Assembly: GCF_004354915.1 (NCBI RefSeq)
Contig: NZ_SMSI01000002.1
Span: 620,001-684,000 of the forward strand
Length of the DNA: 64,000 bases
Source: Pseudohoeflea suaedae
Lineage (GTDB): Bacteria; Pseudomonadota; Alphaproteobacteria; Rhizobiales; Rhizobiaceae
Direction: 5' to 3'
In this document: positions 53,803 through 62,806 of the stretch, piece by piece
Position numbering within the stretch: the first letter of the stretch is position 1
Layout of the letters: each line of letters starts with the position of its first letter
The notes under the pieces: generated by a model
Databases searched by the model: none
What the model saw: the letters and a program-made list of their open reading frames with translations, nothing else
What the model was told of the DNA's origin: nothing
Made by a program: the position numbers and the translations under genes

Positions 53803-56800
53803 ATGTCCTTTTCCGACGACCTGTTCGGTCCAGTCGAAACCGGTACCCGCGACGGGTCCGAAATCCTCAAAGCCCTCCATGAGGCTGCGCGGGAGCGCAT
53901 CCTGATTCTCGACGGGGCGATGGGCACCGAGATCCAGCAGTTCAGGTTCGACGAGAATCAGTTCCGCGGGGAGAAGTTCATCGGCTGCGCCTGTCACCAG
54001 CAGGGCAATAACGACCTTCTGTCGCTGAGCCAGCCGGCCGCGATCGAGGACATCCACTACCGCTACGCGATAGCCGGTGCCGACATCCTGGAAACCAACA
54101 CGTTTTCCTCCACCGTCATCGCACAGGCCGATTACGGCATGGAAGACGCGGTCTACGAACTCAACCGCATGGGTGCCCTTCTGGCGCGCCGGGGCGGGCA
54201 GCGGGCCGAACGCGAGGACGGCAGGCGCCGCTTCGTGGCCGGAGCGCTGGGGCCGACCAACCGCACCGCCTCGATCTCGCCGGACGTCAACAATCCCGGT
54301 TTTCGTGCCACCTCCTTCGACCAGCTGCGCCAGGCCTATGGGGAGCAGTTGCGCGGACTGATCGACGGTGGTTCAGATATCATTCTGATCGAGACGATCT
54401 TCGACACACTCAACGCCAAGGCGGCGATCTTTGCCTGCGAGGAAATCTTCGCCGAGAAGGGCATTTTCCTGCCGGTGATGATCTCCGGCACGATCACCGA
54501 CCTGTCGGGCCGCACGCTGTCCGGCCAGACGCCGACAGCCTTCTGGCATTCGGTGCGCCACGCCAGGCCGTTCACGGTCGGCCTCAACTGCGCGCTCGGC
54601 GCGTCCGCCATGCGGCCGCACCTGGCGGAACTCTCCGGCATTGCCGACACGTTCATCTGCGCTTACCCCAATGCCGGTCTCCCGAACGCCTTCGGTGAAT
54701 ATGACGAAAGTCCCGGGCAGATGGCCGCGCAGGTCGCCGAATTCGCCCGCGAGGGGCTCGTCAACGTGGTGGGCGGTTGCTGCGGCTCGACACCGGAGCA
54801 TATCCGGGCAATCGCGGAGGCGGTCGCCGGACACACGCCGCGCAGCGTTCCCGAGGTCAAGCCGCTCATGCGGTTGTCGGGGCTGGAACCGTTCACGCTC
54901 ACCGACGACATTCCCTTCGTCAATGTGGGCGAGCGCACCAACGTCACCGGTTCGGCGAAATTCCGCAAGCTGATCACGGCCGGCGACTACGCCACCGCGC
55001 TCGACGTCGCGCGCGACCAGGTCGCAAACGGGGCGCAGGTCATCGACGTCAACATGGACGAGGGGCTCATCGATTCCGAGAAGGCGATGACCGAATATCT
55101 CAACCTGATCGCCGCCGAGCCGGACATCGCCAAGGTTCCGGTGATGATCGACAGTTCCAAATGGGAGGTGATCGAGGCCGGGCTGAAATGCGTCCAGGGC
55201 AAATCGATCGTCAACTCTATCTCGATGAAGGAAGGCGAGGAGACCTTTCTCCGCCATGCCCGGCTCTGCCGCATGTATGGGGCCGCGGTCGTCGTCATGG
55301 CCTTCGACGAGAAGGGGCAGGCCGATACGAGGGCGCGCAAGGTCGAGATCTGCACGCGCGCCTACAGGCTGCTGACCGAAAAGGCCGGTTTCGCCCCCGA
55401 GGACATCATCTTCGACCCGAACGTCTTTGCCGTTGCGACAGGGATCGAGGAACACGACAATTACGGCGTCGATTTCATCGAGGCGACCGGCGAGATCATC
55501 GACACGCTGCCGCACGTCCATATCTCGGGCGGAGTGTCGAACCTGTCGTTCTCGTTCCGCGGCAACGAGCCGGTGCGCGAGGCGATGCATGCGGTCTTTC
55601 TCTACCACGCCATCGCCAGGGGCATGGATATGGGGATCGTCAATGCCGGTCAGCTGGCCGTCTACGACACGATCGAGCCGGATCTGCGGGAAGCCTGCGA
55701 GGACGTGGTTCTCAACCGCAAACCGGCCAAGGGCGGCAATGCGACGGAGAACCTGCTCGAGATCGCCGAGCGTTTTCGCGGTACGGCCGGCAAGGAAGCC
55801 AGGCAGCGCGATCTGGCCTGGCGCGATTGGCCGGTCGAGGAGCGCATCAGCCATGCGCTCGTCAACGGCATCACCGAGTTCATCGATGCGGATACGGACG
55901 AAGCGCGGCTGAAGGCCGAGCGCCCGCTGCACGTCATCGAAGGCCCGCTGATGGCGGGCATGAACGTGGTCGGCGACCTGTTCGGCTCGGGCAAGATGTT
56001 CCTGCCGCAGGTGGTCAAGTCCGCCCGCGTGATGAAGCAGGCCGTGGCCGGGCTTCTGCCGTACATGGAGGCGGAGAAGGCCGCCAACATCGCCAATGGC
56101 GAGGAAGACAATCAGGCTGCCGGCAAGGTCCTGATGGCGACGGTGAAGGGCGATGTCCACGATATCGGCAAGAACATCGTCGGTGTCGTGCTGGCGTGCA
56201 ACAATTACGAGATCATCGATCTCGGCGTTATGGTGCCGCCCGCCAAGATTCTCGAGGTGGCGCGCGCGGAGAAGGTCGACATCATCGGTCTTTCGGGTCT
56301 CATCACACCCTCGCTCGACGAGATGGTGCATCTGGCCTCGGAAATGGAGCGCGAAGGTTTCGACATTCCGCTGCTGATCGGCGGCGCGACGACCAGCCGG
56401 GTCCATACAGCGGTGAAGATCCATCCGAAATACACCAGGGGCCAGACGGTCTATGTCACCGATGCCAGCCGTGCGGTCGGCGTGGTCTCGTCGCTCCTGT
56501 CGAACGAGACGAAGGGCAACTATGTCGAGACGATCCGGGCCGAGTACAAGAAGGTGGCCGATGCGCATCACCGTTCGGAAGCCGACAAGCGGCGCTTGCC
56601 GATCGCCGATGCGCGCGCCAATGCCCACAGGATTGCCTGGGATGCGTTTTCGCCTGCAAAGCCGCAGTTTACCGGAAAACGGGTGATCGAGGACTGGGAT
56701 CTCGAGGAACTGGCGCGTTACATCGACTGGACGCCATTCTTCCAGACATGGGAACTCAAGGGCCGTTACCCGAAGATACTCGAGGACGAGAAACAGGGCG

Positions 56801-57594
56801 AGGCGGCGCGTCAGCTCTTTGACGACGCCCAGGCGATGCTCCGGCAGATCATTTCCGAGAAGTGGTTCGCGCCGAAGGCCGTGATCGGTTTCTGGCCGGC
56901 CAATACGGTAGGCGACGACATCCGTCTCTTCGAGAACGAGGAGCGGAAAGAGCCGCTCGCGACGTTCCACACGCTGCGCCAGCAACTCGGCAAGCGCGAT
57001 GGCAAGCCGAACATGGCACTGTCGGACTTCATCGCCCCCGCAGAGACGGGCAAGCCCGACTATATCGGCGGCTTCGTCGTCACGGCCGGCATTGAGGAAG
57101 TGGCGATCGCAGAGCGGTTCGAACGGGCCAATGACGACTACAGCTCGATCATGGTCAAGGCGCTCGCCGACCGATTTGCCGAGGCGCTGGCCGAGTGCAT
57201 GCACGAGCGCGTGCGCAAGGAATACTGGGGCTACGCGGCTGACGAGACTTATGAGCCGGACGAGCTTATCGGCGAGCCTTATGACGGCATCCGCCCTGCG
57301 CCGGGCTATCCGGCCCAGCCCGATCACACCGAGAAGGTGACGCTCTTCAAGCTGCTGGATGCGGAAAACACGGTCGGCGTTGAGCTGACCGAAAGCATGG
57401 CCATGTGGCCGGGCTCATCGGTCTCCGGGCTCTATTTCGCGCATCCCGAAAGCTATTATTTCGGCGTGGCGAAGGTCGAGCGCGACCAGGTCGAGGATTA
57501 TGCCGGGCGCAAGGGCATGGCAATCGATGAGGTCGAGCGCTGGCTCGGACCGATCCTCAATTACGAGCCGGCGCAATATACCAAGGTCGCGTGA
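53803..57594 (+). CDS. metH: Cobalamin-dependent methionine synthase
   Basis: Full-length four-module MetH of 1263 residues, which methylates homocysteine using 5-methyltetrahydrofolate via methylcobalamin. Homocysteine domain with zinc cysteines C263, C326 and C327 ([17 protein letters not shown]); pterin domain starting near residue 370 ([20 protein letters not shown]); cobalamin domain with the axial-ligand motif DVHDIGKN, His786; and the C-terminal SAM-dependent reactivation domain ([32 protein letters not shown]). A GAGAGAG ribosome site precedes ATG 53803. Preceded by a B12 riboswitch and a near-palindromic promoter; single-gene unit ending in a terminator. Confidence 0.97.
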   Translation: MSFSDDLFGPVETGTRDGSEILKALHEAARERILILDGAMGTEIQQFRFDENQFRGEKFIGCACHQQGNNDLLSLSQPAAIEDIHYRYAIAGADILETNTFSSTVIAQADYGMEDAVYELNRMGALLARRGGQRAEREDGRRRFVAGALGPTNRTASISPDVNNPGFRATSFDQLRQAYGEQLRGLIDGGSDIILIETIFDTLNAKAAIFACEEIFAEKGIFLPVMISGTITDLSGRTLSGQTPTAFWHSVRHARPFTVGLNCALGASAMRPHLAELSGIADTFICAYPNAGLPNAFGEYDESPGQMAAQVAEFAREGLVNVVGGCCGSTPEHIRAIAEAVAGHTPRSVPEVKPLMRLSGLEPFTLTDDIPFVNVGERTNVTGSAKFRKLITAGDYATALDVARDQVANGAQVIDVNMDEGLIDSEKAMTEYLNLIAAEPDIAKVPVMIDSSKWEVIEAGLKCVQGKSIVNSISMKEGEETFLRHARLCRMYGAAVVVMAFDEKGQADTRARKVEICTRAYRLLTEKAGFAPEDIIFDPNVFAVATGIEEHDNYGVDFIEATGEIIDTLPHVHISGGVSNLSFSFRGNEPVREAMHAVFLYHAIARGMDMGIVNAGQLAVYDTIEPDLREACEDVVLNRKPAKGGNATENLLEIAERFRGTAGKEARQRDLAWRDWPVEERISHALVNGITEFIDADTDEARLKAERPLHVIEGPLMAGMNVVGDLFGSGKMFLPQVVKSARVMKQAVAGLLPYMEAEKAANIANGEEDNQAAGKVLMATVKGDVHDIGKNIVGVVLACNNYEIIDLGVMVPPAKILEVARAEKVDIIGLSGLITPSLDEMVHLASEMEREGFDIPLLIGGATTSRVHTAVKIHPKYTRGQTVYVTDASRAVGVVSSLLSNETKGNYVETIRAEYKKVADAHHRSEADKRRLPIADARANAHRIAWDAFSPAKPQFTGKRVIEDWDLEELARYIDWTPFFQTWELKGRYPKILEDEKQGEAARQLFDDAQAMLRQIISEKWFAPKAVIGFWPANTVGDDIRLFENEERKEPLATFHTLRQQLGKRDGKPNMALSDFIAPAETGKPDYIGGFVVTAGIEEVAIAERFERANDDYSSIMVKALADRFAEALAECMHERVRKEYWGYAADETYEPDELIGEPYDGIRPAPGYPAQPDHTEKVTLFKLLDAENTVGVELTESMAMWPGSSVSGLYFAHPESYYFGVAKVERDQVEDYAGRKGMAIDEVERWLGPILNYEPAQYTKVA

Positions 57595-57601
57595 TGAAGA
57601 C

Positions 57602-57633
57602 GCCGGGGAGGGATCTCCGGCTTTACCTTTTCC
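57602..57633 (+). terminator. Rho-independent terminator of metH
   Basis: Stem GCCGGGGA / TCTCCGGC (one G-U pair), loop GGGA, followed by TTTACCTTTT, starting 8 bases after the metH stop. Confidence 0.75.
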
Positions 57634-57768
57634 GGTGCCGCGGCATGTTTACGACATCAGGCGCGGCAGTCGGACAAATGAACCCGGCTTTCCATTTTAC
57701 ATTAATAAATCAATACAGATGGCTGATATAATGTATCATTTTGTAATTTAGATATGGAGGATAAATTC

Positions 57769-58842
57769 CTAGTATCCGCCCGTCCTGCCTGTCATCGAGG
57801 CTCGCCAGTCCCGCAGAAACTTCTGTTTTTTGCTCTCGTCCAGCCAGGTGAGGAGGCTCGGGCGAAGCCGGATCGGCAGAAGCGAGGTGCTGCCCTCGAA
57901 GCGGCTTTCGAAGAAGGACTGGCCGCCATCCTCCTCGGTGAGGAGCGGAAAGAGGGATGAGCGCGTCTCTATGAGGTCCTGTCCCTCGGGTGACAGCAGG
58001 TAGCGGATGAACTCGCCGCTTGCGGCCTTCGCGTCGGAAGCCCTGGTCACGAAAGCCGAGCGGGTGAAGACGAGCGCGTAATCGCTGAGGAGGAGGATTC
58101 CCAGGCGCGGATCGGCGCGAACCCTTTCCAGAGCGTAGGACCCGATCGCATTATAGGCCAGCACCAGGCCGCCATTGGCGAGTTCATCGACCATATCGGC
58201 CGTACAGCAATACGTCCGCGCGCGGGCGCGCCCCATGGATTCCACCAAGCGCGAGGCCTGGAAACCGCGCTGCGCATCCTGCGTGGCGAACATGTAGCCC
58301 ACGCCTGACAGGCTCACATCATAGGTGCCGACCCGCCCGTCGAAAAAGGACGGCTCGTCGCGCATCATGCCGGCGAGTTCCGACCGTGTGGTCGGCAGGT
58401 CGCGATCCGCGAATGCCTCCCGGTTATACAGGAGTGCCACCGGCTCCTGGGTAAAGCCGAAGAGCTCCTCGCGCCAGCGTGCCCATTCGGGCGTGGCGGG
58501 CACGTCGGCAACGGGCGACGCATATCCGCGATTGACCAGTTCCACCTGCAGATCCATTGCCGAGGAGATAATGACGTCGGGCATCTCGTCGGCTTCAAGC
58601 ACGGCGGCATGAAGTTCCGAGGTGTTGTATTCCGTATAGCGGATGGAGATGTCGGGATGCGCGGCCTCGAATTCCTCGAGAATGGCCCACATGGCACTTC
58701 GGTCGGTCGCACTCCAGACATCGATCGTGGTCGGTTCCGGGGCGTTGGCGCCTGAGCGGTAGGAGAAGAACGCGGCTGTCGCCAGAACGGCAAGGCCGAC
58801 GAAGACGCCAAGAATTGCGAAGGGTCTCATGGTGCCTTTCAT
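57769..58842 (-). CDS. Membrane-anchored periplasmic binding protein coupled to the TctDE-like system
   Basis: Extracellular solute-binding protein (COG1840/Fe3+-type fold) of 357 residues. The N-terminus MKGTMRPFAILGVFVGLAVLATAAFFSYRSG is hydrophobic with no clear cleavage site, so it may remain membrane-anchored. The body has IDVWSATDRSAMWAILEEFEAAHPDI and PVALLYNREAFADRDLPTT, as in iron/phosphate-sugar-type binding proteins. A paired cysteine (YCC) lies near residue 210. It overlaps the histidine kinase stop by 4 bases (ATGA) and no ABC permease or ATPase is nearby, pointing to a sensing role rather than transport. Ligand unknown. Confidence 0.82.
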   Translation of the reverse strand: MKGTMRPFAILGVFVGLAVLATAAFFSYRSGANAPEPTTIDVWSATDRSAMWAILEEFEAAHPDISIRYTEYNTSELHAAVLEADEMPDVIISSAMDLQVELVNRGYASPVADVPATPEWARWREELFGFTQEPVALLYNREAFADRDLPTTRSELAGMMRDEPSFFDGRVGTYDVSLSGVGYMFATQDAQRGFQASRLVESMGRARARTYCCTADMVDELANGGLVLAYNAIGSYALERVRADPRLGILLLSDYALVFTRSAFVTRASDAKAASGEFIRYLLSPEGQDLIETRSSLFPLLTEEDGGQSFFESRFEGSTSLLPIRLRPSLLTWLDESKKQKFLRDWRASMTGRTGGY

Positions 58843-60290
58843 CGGACCGTCGGATTTTCGGGTATCGTGATGTTGATGCTCAAGCCCTTCGGTTGCCGGT
58901 CGGAGAGGCTCAAACGGCCCTTGTGGCTTTCGGCGACCGAAGCGACGATGGCAAGGCCGATGCCTGATCCGCCTGCCGGTCCCTTGGTATAGAAGCGTTC
59001 CAGCACTTTCGGCTTTTCGGCATCGGGAATTCCGGGCCCCGTGTCATCGACCCCGATCGAAAAGGCCGGATGGCCGTCGAGCGTCGTCCGTGCGACACGC
59101 AGCGTGATGTGATTGTCCGACGGTCCATGGCGTATCGCGTTGTCGACGAGATTGCGCAAGGCCTCGCGGATTGCGATCGGATCGCCCTTGACCCGGGCGG
59201 CGCCGTTGCCGGTGGGCAGGTCGACTTCGAAGTCGATGTTGCCGGCCCGTTCGTCGCGAACGATCTCCTCGACCAGCCGGGTCACGATCTCGCCCAGATC
59301 GACATCTTCGAACATGTCCTTGTCGGCGCGATGGATCACCATGGCATGGCTGAGAAGCTGGTTGGTCAGTCGCGTGGTGCGTCTCGCCTGGTCAAGCGCA
59401 CGCCCGACCGCCATCGCGCTTGCACCGCCGCGCCTGTCGGCCGTTTCTAGATGTCCGTAAAGTGCTGCAAGCGAGGTCCGTATCTGGTGCGCGACGTCTG
59501 CGATGAACGATTCCGCCTGGCCGCGGGAGGTATCCAGCCGGCGCATGAATCCGTTGATCGCCGTGATCAGGCTTTCGATTTCTCGCGGCGGCTGGGCATC
59601 CAGCGGCCTCAATTCGCTCGGCTGACGTTCGCTGATGTCGCGCTCGATCTTTGCGAGCGGGCGCATGGCGAGCCCGATGCCTGCGCGCGCCAGAAGGATT
59701 CCGGCGATCGCCAGCGCGGCCAGTGGAACAAGCCCCTTGAGCACGAGATCGTGCTGCATGGCCGTCCGTGCGATCCGGGTCTGTCCGATCTGGACACCGA
59801 TCCATTGCGGCGTGTCGGCGCTGAGCATTGTTCGCCCGGTCACGACGAAGCGCACCATTTCGCCGCTATATGCACGATCGAAGAAAACTGGCTCGGCAAC
59901 CGGCGGCGGCTCGGTAAAGAAGCCGTCGCTTGTCGGAAGGTCCGCCATGCCTGTGAGCGTGGCTCCCCTTGCATCCATGACGCGGTAAAAAATGCGGTCG
60001 TCCTCGTCAAGCGCGAGGATTTCCATGGCGGAGGGCGGCAGATCGATGTCGATGCCATCCGCCGTTACCGTGACGCGCTCCAGAACCGCAATCGCGGCGC
60101 CTCGGAGAAGCAGGTCGTAGGTCTGGTTCGCCGAGCTTCGCGCATAGGTCCACAGGCTGACGGAGAGAAGCGCGATGATGATTGCGAAAGCCGCCATGGA
60201 GGCCACCATGAGGCGACGCCGGAGGGAGTAGGGGCGGTGTGCCTGGAGGCGGGCAGACGCGGCAAGACCTGACAGGCGCGTATCGCTCAT
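58839..60290 (-). CDS. Sensor histidine kinase (TctE-like)
   Basis: Membrane kinase of 483 residues. Two transmembrane helices (about residues 28–50 and 177–197) enclose a periplasmic TctE-type N-terminal domain; HAMP and HisKA follow with IADVAHQIRTSLAALYGHLET, where H is the phosphorylation site (the usual HQIRTPL reads HQIRTSL). HATPase motifs are NLVDNAIRHGP, DDTGPGIP and GGSGIGLAIVASVAESHKG. It is downstream of the response regulator by 21 bases and overlaps the binding-protein gene. It likely controls the divergent tctCBA genes. Confidence 0.9.
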   Translation of the reverse strand: MSDTRLSGLAASARLQAHRPYSLRRRLMVASMAAFAIIIALLSVSLWTYARSSANQTYDLLLRGAAIAVLERVTVTADGIDIDLPPSAMEILALDEDDRIFYRVMDARGATLTGMADLPTSDGFFTEPPPVAEPVFFDRAYSGEMVRFVVTGRTMLSADTPQWIGVQIGQTRIARTAMQHDLVLKGLVPLAALAIAGILLARAGIGLAMRPLAKIERDISERQPSELRPLDAQPPREIESLITAINGFMRRLDTSRGQAESFIADVAHQIRTSLAALYGHLETADRRGGASAMAVGRALDQARRTTRLTNQLLSHAMVIHRADKDMFEDVDLGEIVTRLVEEIVRDERAGNIDFEVDLPTGNGAARVKGDPIAIREALRNLVDNAIRHGPSDNHITLRVARTTLDGHPAFSIGVDDTGPGIPDAEKPKVLERFYTKGPAGGSGIGLAIVASVAESHKGRLSLSDRQPKGLSINITIPENPTVR

Positions 60291-60311
60291 ATCCTCATCC
60301 CCACAGACCTT

Positions 60312-60983
60312 CTATTCGTCGCGGATCGTGGCGATATAGCCCAGACCGCGGATGGTCCTGATGGTCAGCGGCGATCCATCGAGCTTCTTGCGCAAACGTG
60401 TCATCGTCTGCTCGACCGCGTTCAGGCTCGGGGCCTCGTCGAAACTGTAGATCCTGTCGGCCACTTCCTCCTTGGTCAGCATCCGTCCGAGATTGCTCAG
60501 GAAGAGTTCGAGCACCTGCACCTCGCGCTGCCTGAGTTCCAGATCGACGCCCTTCGTGCTGGCGCGTCGCGCACCGCGGTCGAATTCGAAATCGCCATGG
60601 ACGAACACGTTGCTCGCTTCGCCCGAGCGGCGCCTCACGAGCGCCCTGCAGCGTGCGGAAATCTCGCGAAAGTCACAGGGTTTGACCATGTAGTCGTCGG
60701 CGCCCGTGTCGAGGCCGGCAATGCGGTCGTCAATCTCCGAACGGGCCGTCAACGCCAGGACAGGCGTCCGGTCGCCGCGCGCACGCATGGCCCGGAGAAC
60801 CTCGTAGCCGCTCATGGACGGAAGATTGATGTCGAGAATGACGACGTCGAAGGTGGCGTGAGACAACAGCGCATCCGCCTCGGCGCCATCGACTTCGAGA
60901 TCGATCGCATGGCCCTCGGCTCGGAACCGCTCGAGTAAGGTATCGGACAGCGCGCGGCTATCCTCGACAAGGAGTATGCGCAT
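60312..60983 (-). CDS. Response regulator (TctD-like, OmpR family)
   Basis: OmpR/PhoB-type regulator of 223 residues. Receiver with acidic pocket E7/D8 (LLVEDSRAL), phospho-acceptor D51 (VVILDINLPS) and K101 region (DYMVKPCDF); a winged-helix C-terminal domain with LELRQREVQVLELFLSNLGRML and GLGYIATI at the end. First gene of the leftward operon regulator–kinase–binding protein; divergent from tctC across a 269-base region that must hold both promoters. Confidence 0.92.
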   Translation of the reverse strand: MRILLVEDSRALSDTLLERFRAEGHAIDLEVDGAEADALLSHATFDVVILDINLPSMSGYEVLRAMRARGDRTPVLALTARSEIDDRIAGLDTGADDYMVKPCDFREISARCRALVRRRSGEASNVFVHGDFEFDRGARRASTKGVDLELRQREVQVLELFLSNLGRMLTKEEVADRIYSFDEAPSLNAVEQTMTRLRKKLDGSPLTIRTIRGLGYIATIRDE

Positions 60984-61252
60984 GATCGGTTAGCCTTACC
61001 CGAGGCGAAGCGCTTTGAGAAGACTGTCTCGCGGTTGCCGCCGGGCGCGGTCCTGTCAGCTTCGTGTCAGTTTCGCGTCAAGCTGTAGTCAGGCTGTGCC
61101 GGTATTGCGGAAATGGGGAGAGAGGACCGGCGCGCGAACATAACGGTTGCGCGCCTCTGCAGCCCGAGAGGCTCCTATGCCTTTGCACGGGCGAGGGAAG
61201 AGATCGCAGACCTCTCCGACCGGTGAATTTAAATCCGATGGGAGGACCCAAT

Positions 61253-62221
61253 ATGACATTCGCTAAAACCGCACTCGCGCTGCTTTTCGCCAGCGTCGCA
61301 GTCGCCCCTGCCGCCGCACAGGAAGTCGATCGTCCGGAATGCGTCGCACCGGCCAAGCCGGGCGGTGGTTTCGACCTGACGTGCCGCATTGCGCAGCAGG
61401 GCCTCGAAAAGCAGTTCGACGGCCCGATGCAGGTCACATTCATGCCCGGCGGTATCGGCGCCGTGGCAATCAACCTGTTCAACACCACCCGCACCGACGA
61501 TCCCAACGCGATCGTCGCGTTCTCTTCGGGTTCGCTTCTCAACATGGCGACCGGAAAATACGGCGAGTGGGGCGCCAACGACGTCCGCTTCCTGGCGACT
61601 GCCGGCACCGACTATGGCGCGGTCATCGTTCGCGCCGACAGCCAGTACCAGACCCTCGGCGACCTGATGGCCGATCTCGAGAAGGATCCGGGCAGCGTCG
61701 TCATGGGAGCTGGCGGTTCCGTCGGCTCGCAGGACTGGATGAAGGCGGCAATCCTCATGAAGGCCGACAATCTCGACGCACGCAAGATGCGCTACGTCGC
61801 ATTCGACGGCGGCGGCGATGCGATCGCCGGCCTGCTGGGCGGGTCGATCAAGGTCTATTTCGGCGATGTCGGCGAGATGGTCTCCCACCTCGATACCGGC
61901 GAGATGCGCATTCTCGCGGTCATGAGCGACGAGCGTCTGCCCGAGCCCTTCTCCGAAATCTCCACCGCCAAGGAAGCCGGCTACGATGCGTCGTGGCCGA
62001 TCGTTCGCGGCTTCTACATGGGCAAGAACGTCTCCGACGCCGCCTATGAAGAGTGGGTGAAGGCGTTCAACGCTGCCTATGCGACCGATGAATGGGCGGC
62101 TCTCGTCAAGGACAAGGGCCTGCTTCCGCTCGATCTGTCGGGCCAGGAAATGGACGCCGACATGAAGAGCCGCGTCGAGCGCATGACCGGTATTGCCAAG
62201 GAAGCCGGTCTTATCGAATAG
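61253..62221 (+). CDS. Tripartite tricarboxylate transporter receptor (TctC / Bug family)
   Basis: Periplasmic receptor of 322 residues. Signal peptide MTFAKTALALLFASVAVAPAAAQ with cleavage after AAAQ. The mature start PECVAPAKPGGGFDLTCRIAQQGL is the standard Bug-family ligand loop; VMGAGGSVGSQDWMKAAIL and LLGGSIKVYFGDVGEMVSHL are other family regions. ATG 61253 follows GGGAGGA; the frame to 61064 covers promoter sequence. Citrate or another carboxylate is the usual cargo of such systems. First gene of tctCBA and divergent from the tctD-like gene. Confidence 0.92.
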   Translation: MTFAKTALALLFASVAVAPAAAQEVDRPECVAPAKPGGGFDLTCRIAQQGLEKQFDGPMQVTFMPGGIGAVAINLFNTTRTDDPNAIVAFSSGSLLNMATGKYGEWGANDVRFLATAGTDYGAVIVRADSQYQTLGDLMADLEKDPGSVVMGAGGSVGSQDWMKAAILMKADNLDARKMRYVAFDGGGDAIAGLLGGSIKVYFGDVGEMVSHLDTGEMRILAVMSDERLPEPFSEISTAKEAGYDASWPIVRGFYMGKNVSDAAYEEWVKAFNAAYATDEWAALVKDKGLLPLDLSGQEMDADMKSRVERMTGIAKEAGLIE

Positions 62222-62230
62222 TCCTCCCAA

Positions 62231-62285
62231 GGGCACAGGCCGGGGCCGTCCCGTCTCTTTTTCAAGGAGCGGGGCGGCCCGTGCC
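62231..62285 (+). other. Intercistronic hairpin after tctC
   Basis: Long imperfect inverted repeat with outer arms GGCAC / GTGCC and inner CCCG / CGGG around a loop containing CTCTTTTTC, in the 137-base gap between tctC and tctB. It fits the same pattern as the hairpins that follow the other binding-protein genes of this window. Confidence 0.55.
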
Positions 62286-62358
62286 GCATTTCTCAAGTTT
62301 TCCACGCGAGAAGGGCGTTGCTTGTCGCCATTCTTGCGCCGTCGTCATGGAGGTTCCT

Positions 62359-62799
62359 ATGGCCGACCGCATATTTGCAGGCATTCTGTTTCTGGTGGCG
62401 ATCGGATACACCATTGTCGCCTTCACGGTGATCAAGGCGCCGTTCCAGTACGACCCGTTGGGTCCGGAGAGCTGGCCTCGCATCCTGGGGATCGTCGCGC
62501 TGCCGTGCATCCTCTTCATCTTCGCCCGGCCGGACGTATCGCGTCTGGGTGTCCCGGTCAGGACATGGGGCCGCCTGGCTGCCCTGGTCGTGATGCTCTG
62601 GGCCTATGCTTTCCTCTTCCAGCCGCTCGGTTTCATCCTGGCCACGTTCGCCTTCTGCATGGCGCTTTCGCTCATGCTCGGAGCGCGGCTGGTCTCGGCT
62701 CTCGTATTCAGCGGCGCGGTCGGCGTGCTCGGGTATTTCGTTTGCACCAAGTTGCTCGAAATCAACCTGCCTGCCGGCGTTCTGACAATCTTTAGGTGA
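62359..62799 (+). CDS. Tripartite tricarboxylate transporter small subunit (TctB)
   Basis: Four-helix membrane protein of 146 residues with MADRIFAGILFLVAIGYTIVAF at the N-terminus and PLGFILATFAFCMALSLMLGA in the second half, typical of TctB. ATG 62359 was chosen because similarity begins there and GGAGG lies upstream (62349–62353); the frame extends back to 62092 without support. Stop is 7 bases before tctA. Confidence 0.88.
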   Translation: MADRIFAGILFLVAIGYTIVAFTVIKAPFQYDPLGPESWPRILGIVALPCILFIFARPDVSRLGVPVRTWGRLAALVVMLWAYAFLFQPLGFILATFAFCMALSLMLGARLVSALVFSGAVGVLGYFVCTKLLEINLPAGVLTIFR

Positions 62800-62806
62800 G
62801 TTTATC

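Noticed and set aside
54373-57327. A 984-codon open frame antisense to metH
   Set aside because: Typical shadow frame of high-GC coding DNA; its translation shows no family features, while the sense strand encodes an unmistakable full-length MetH.
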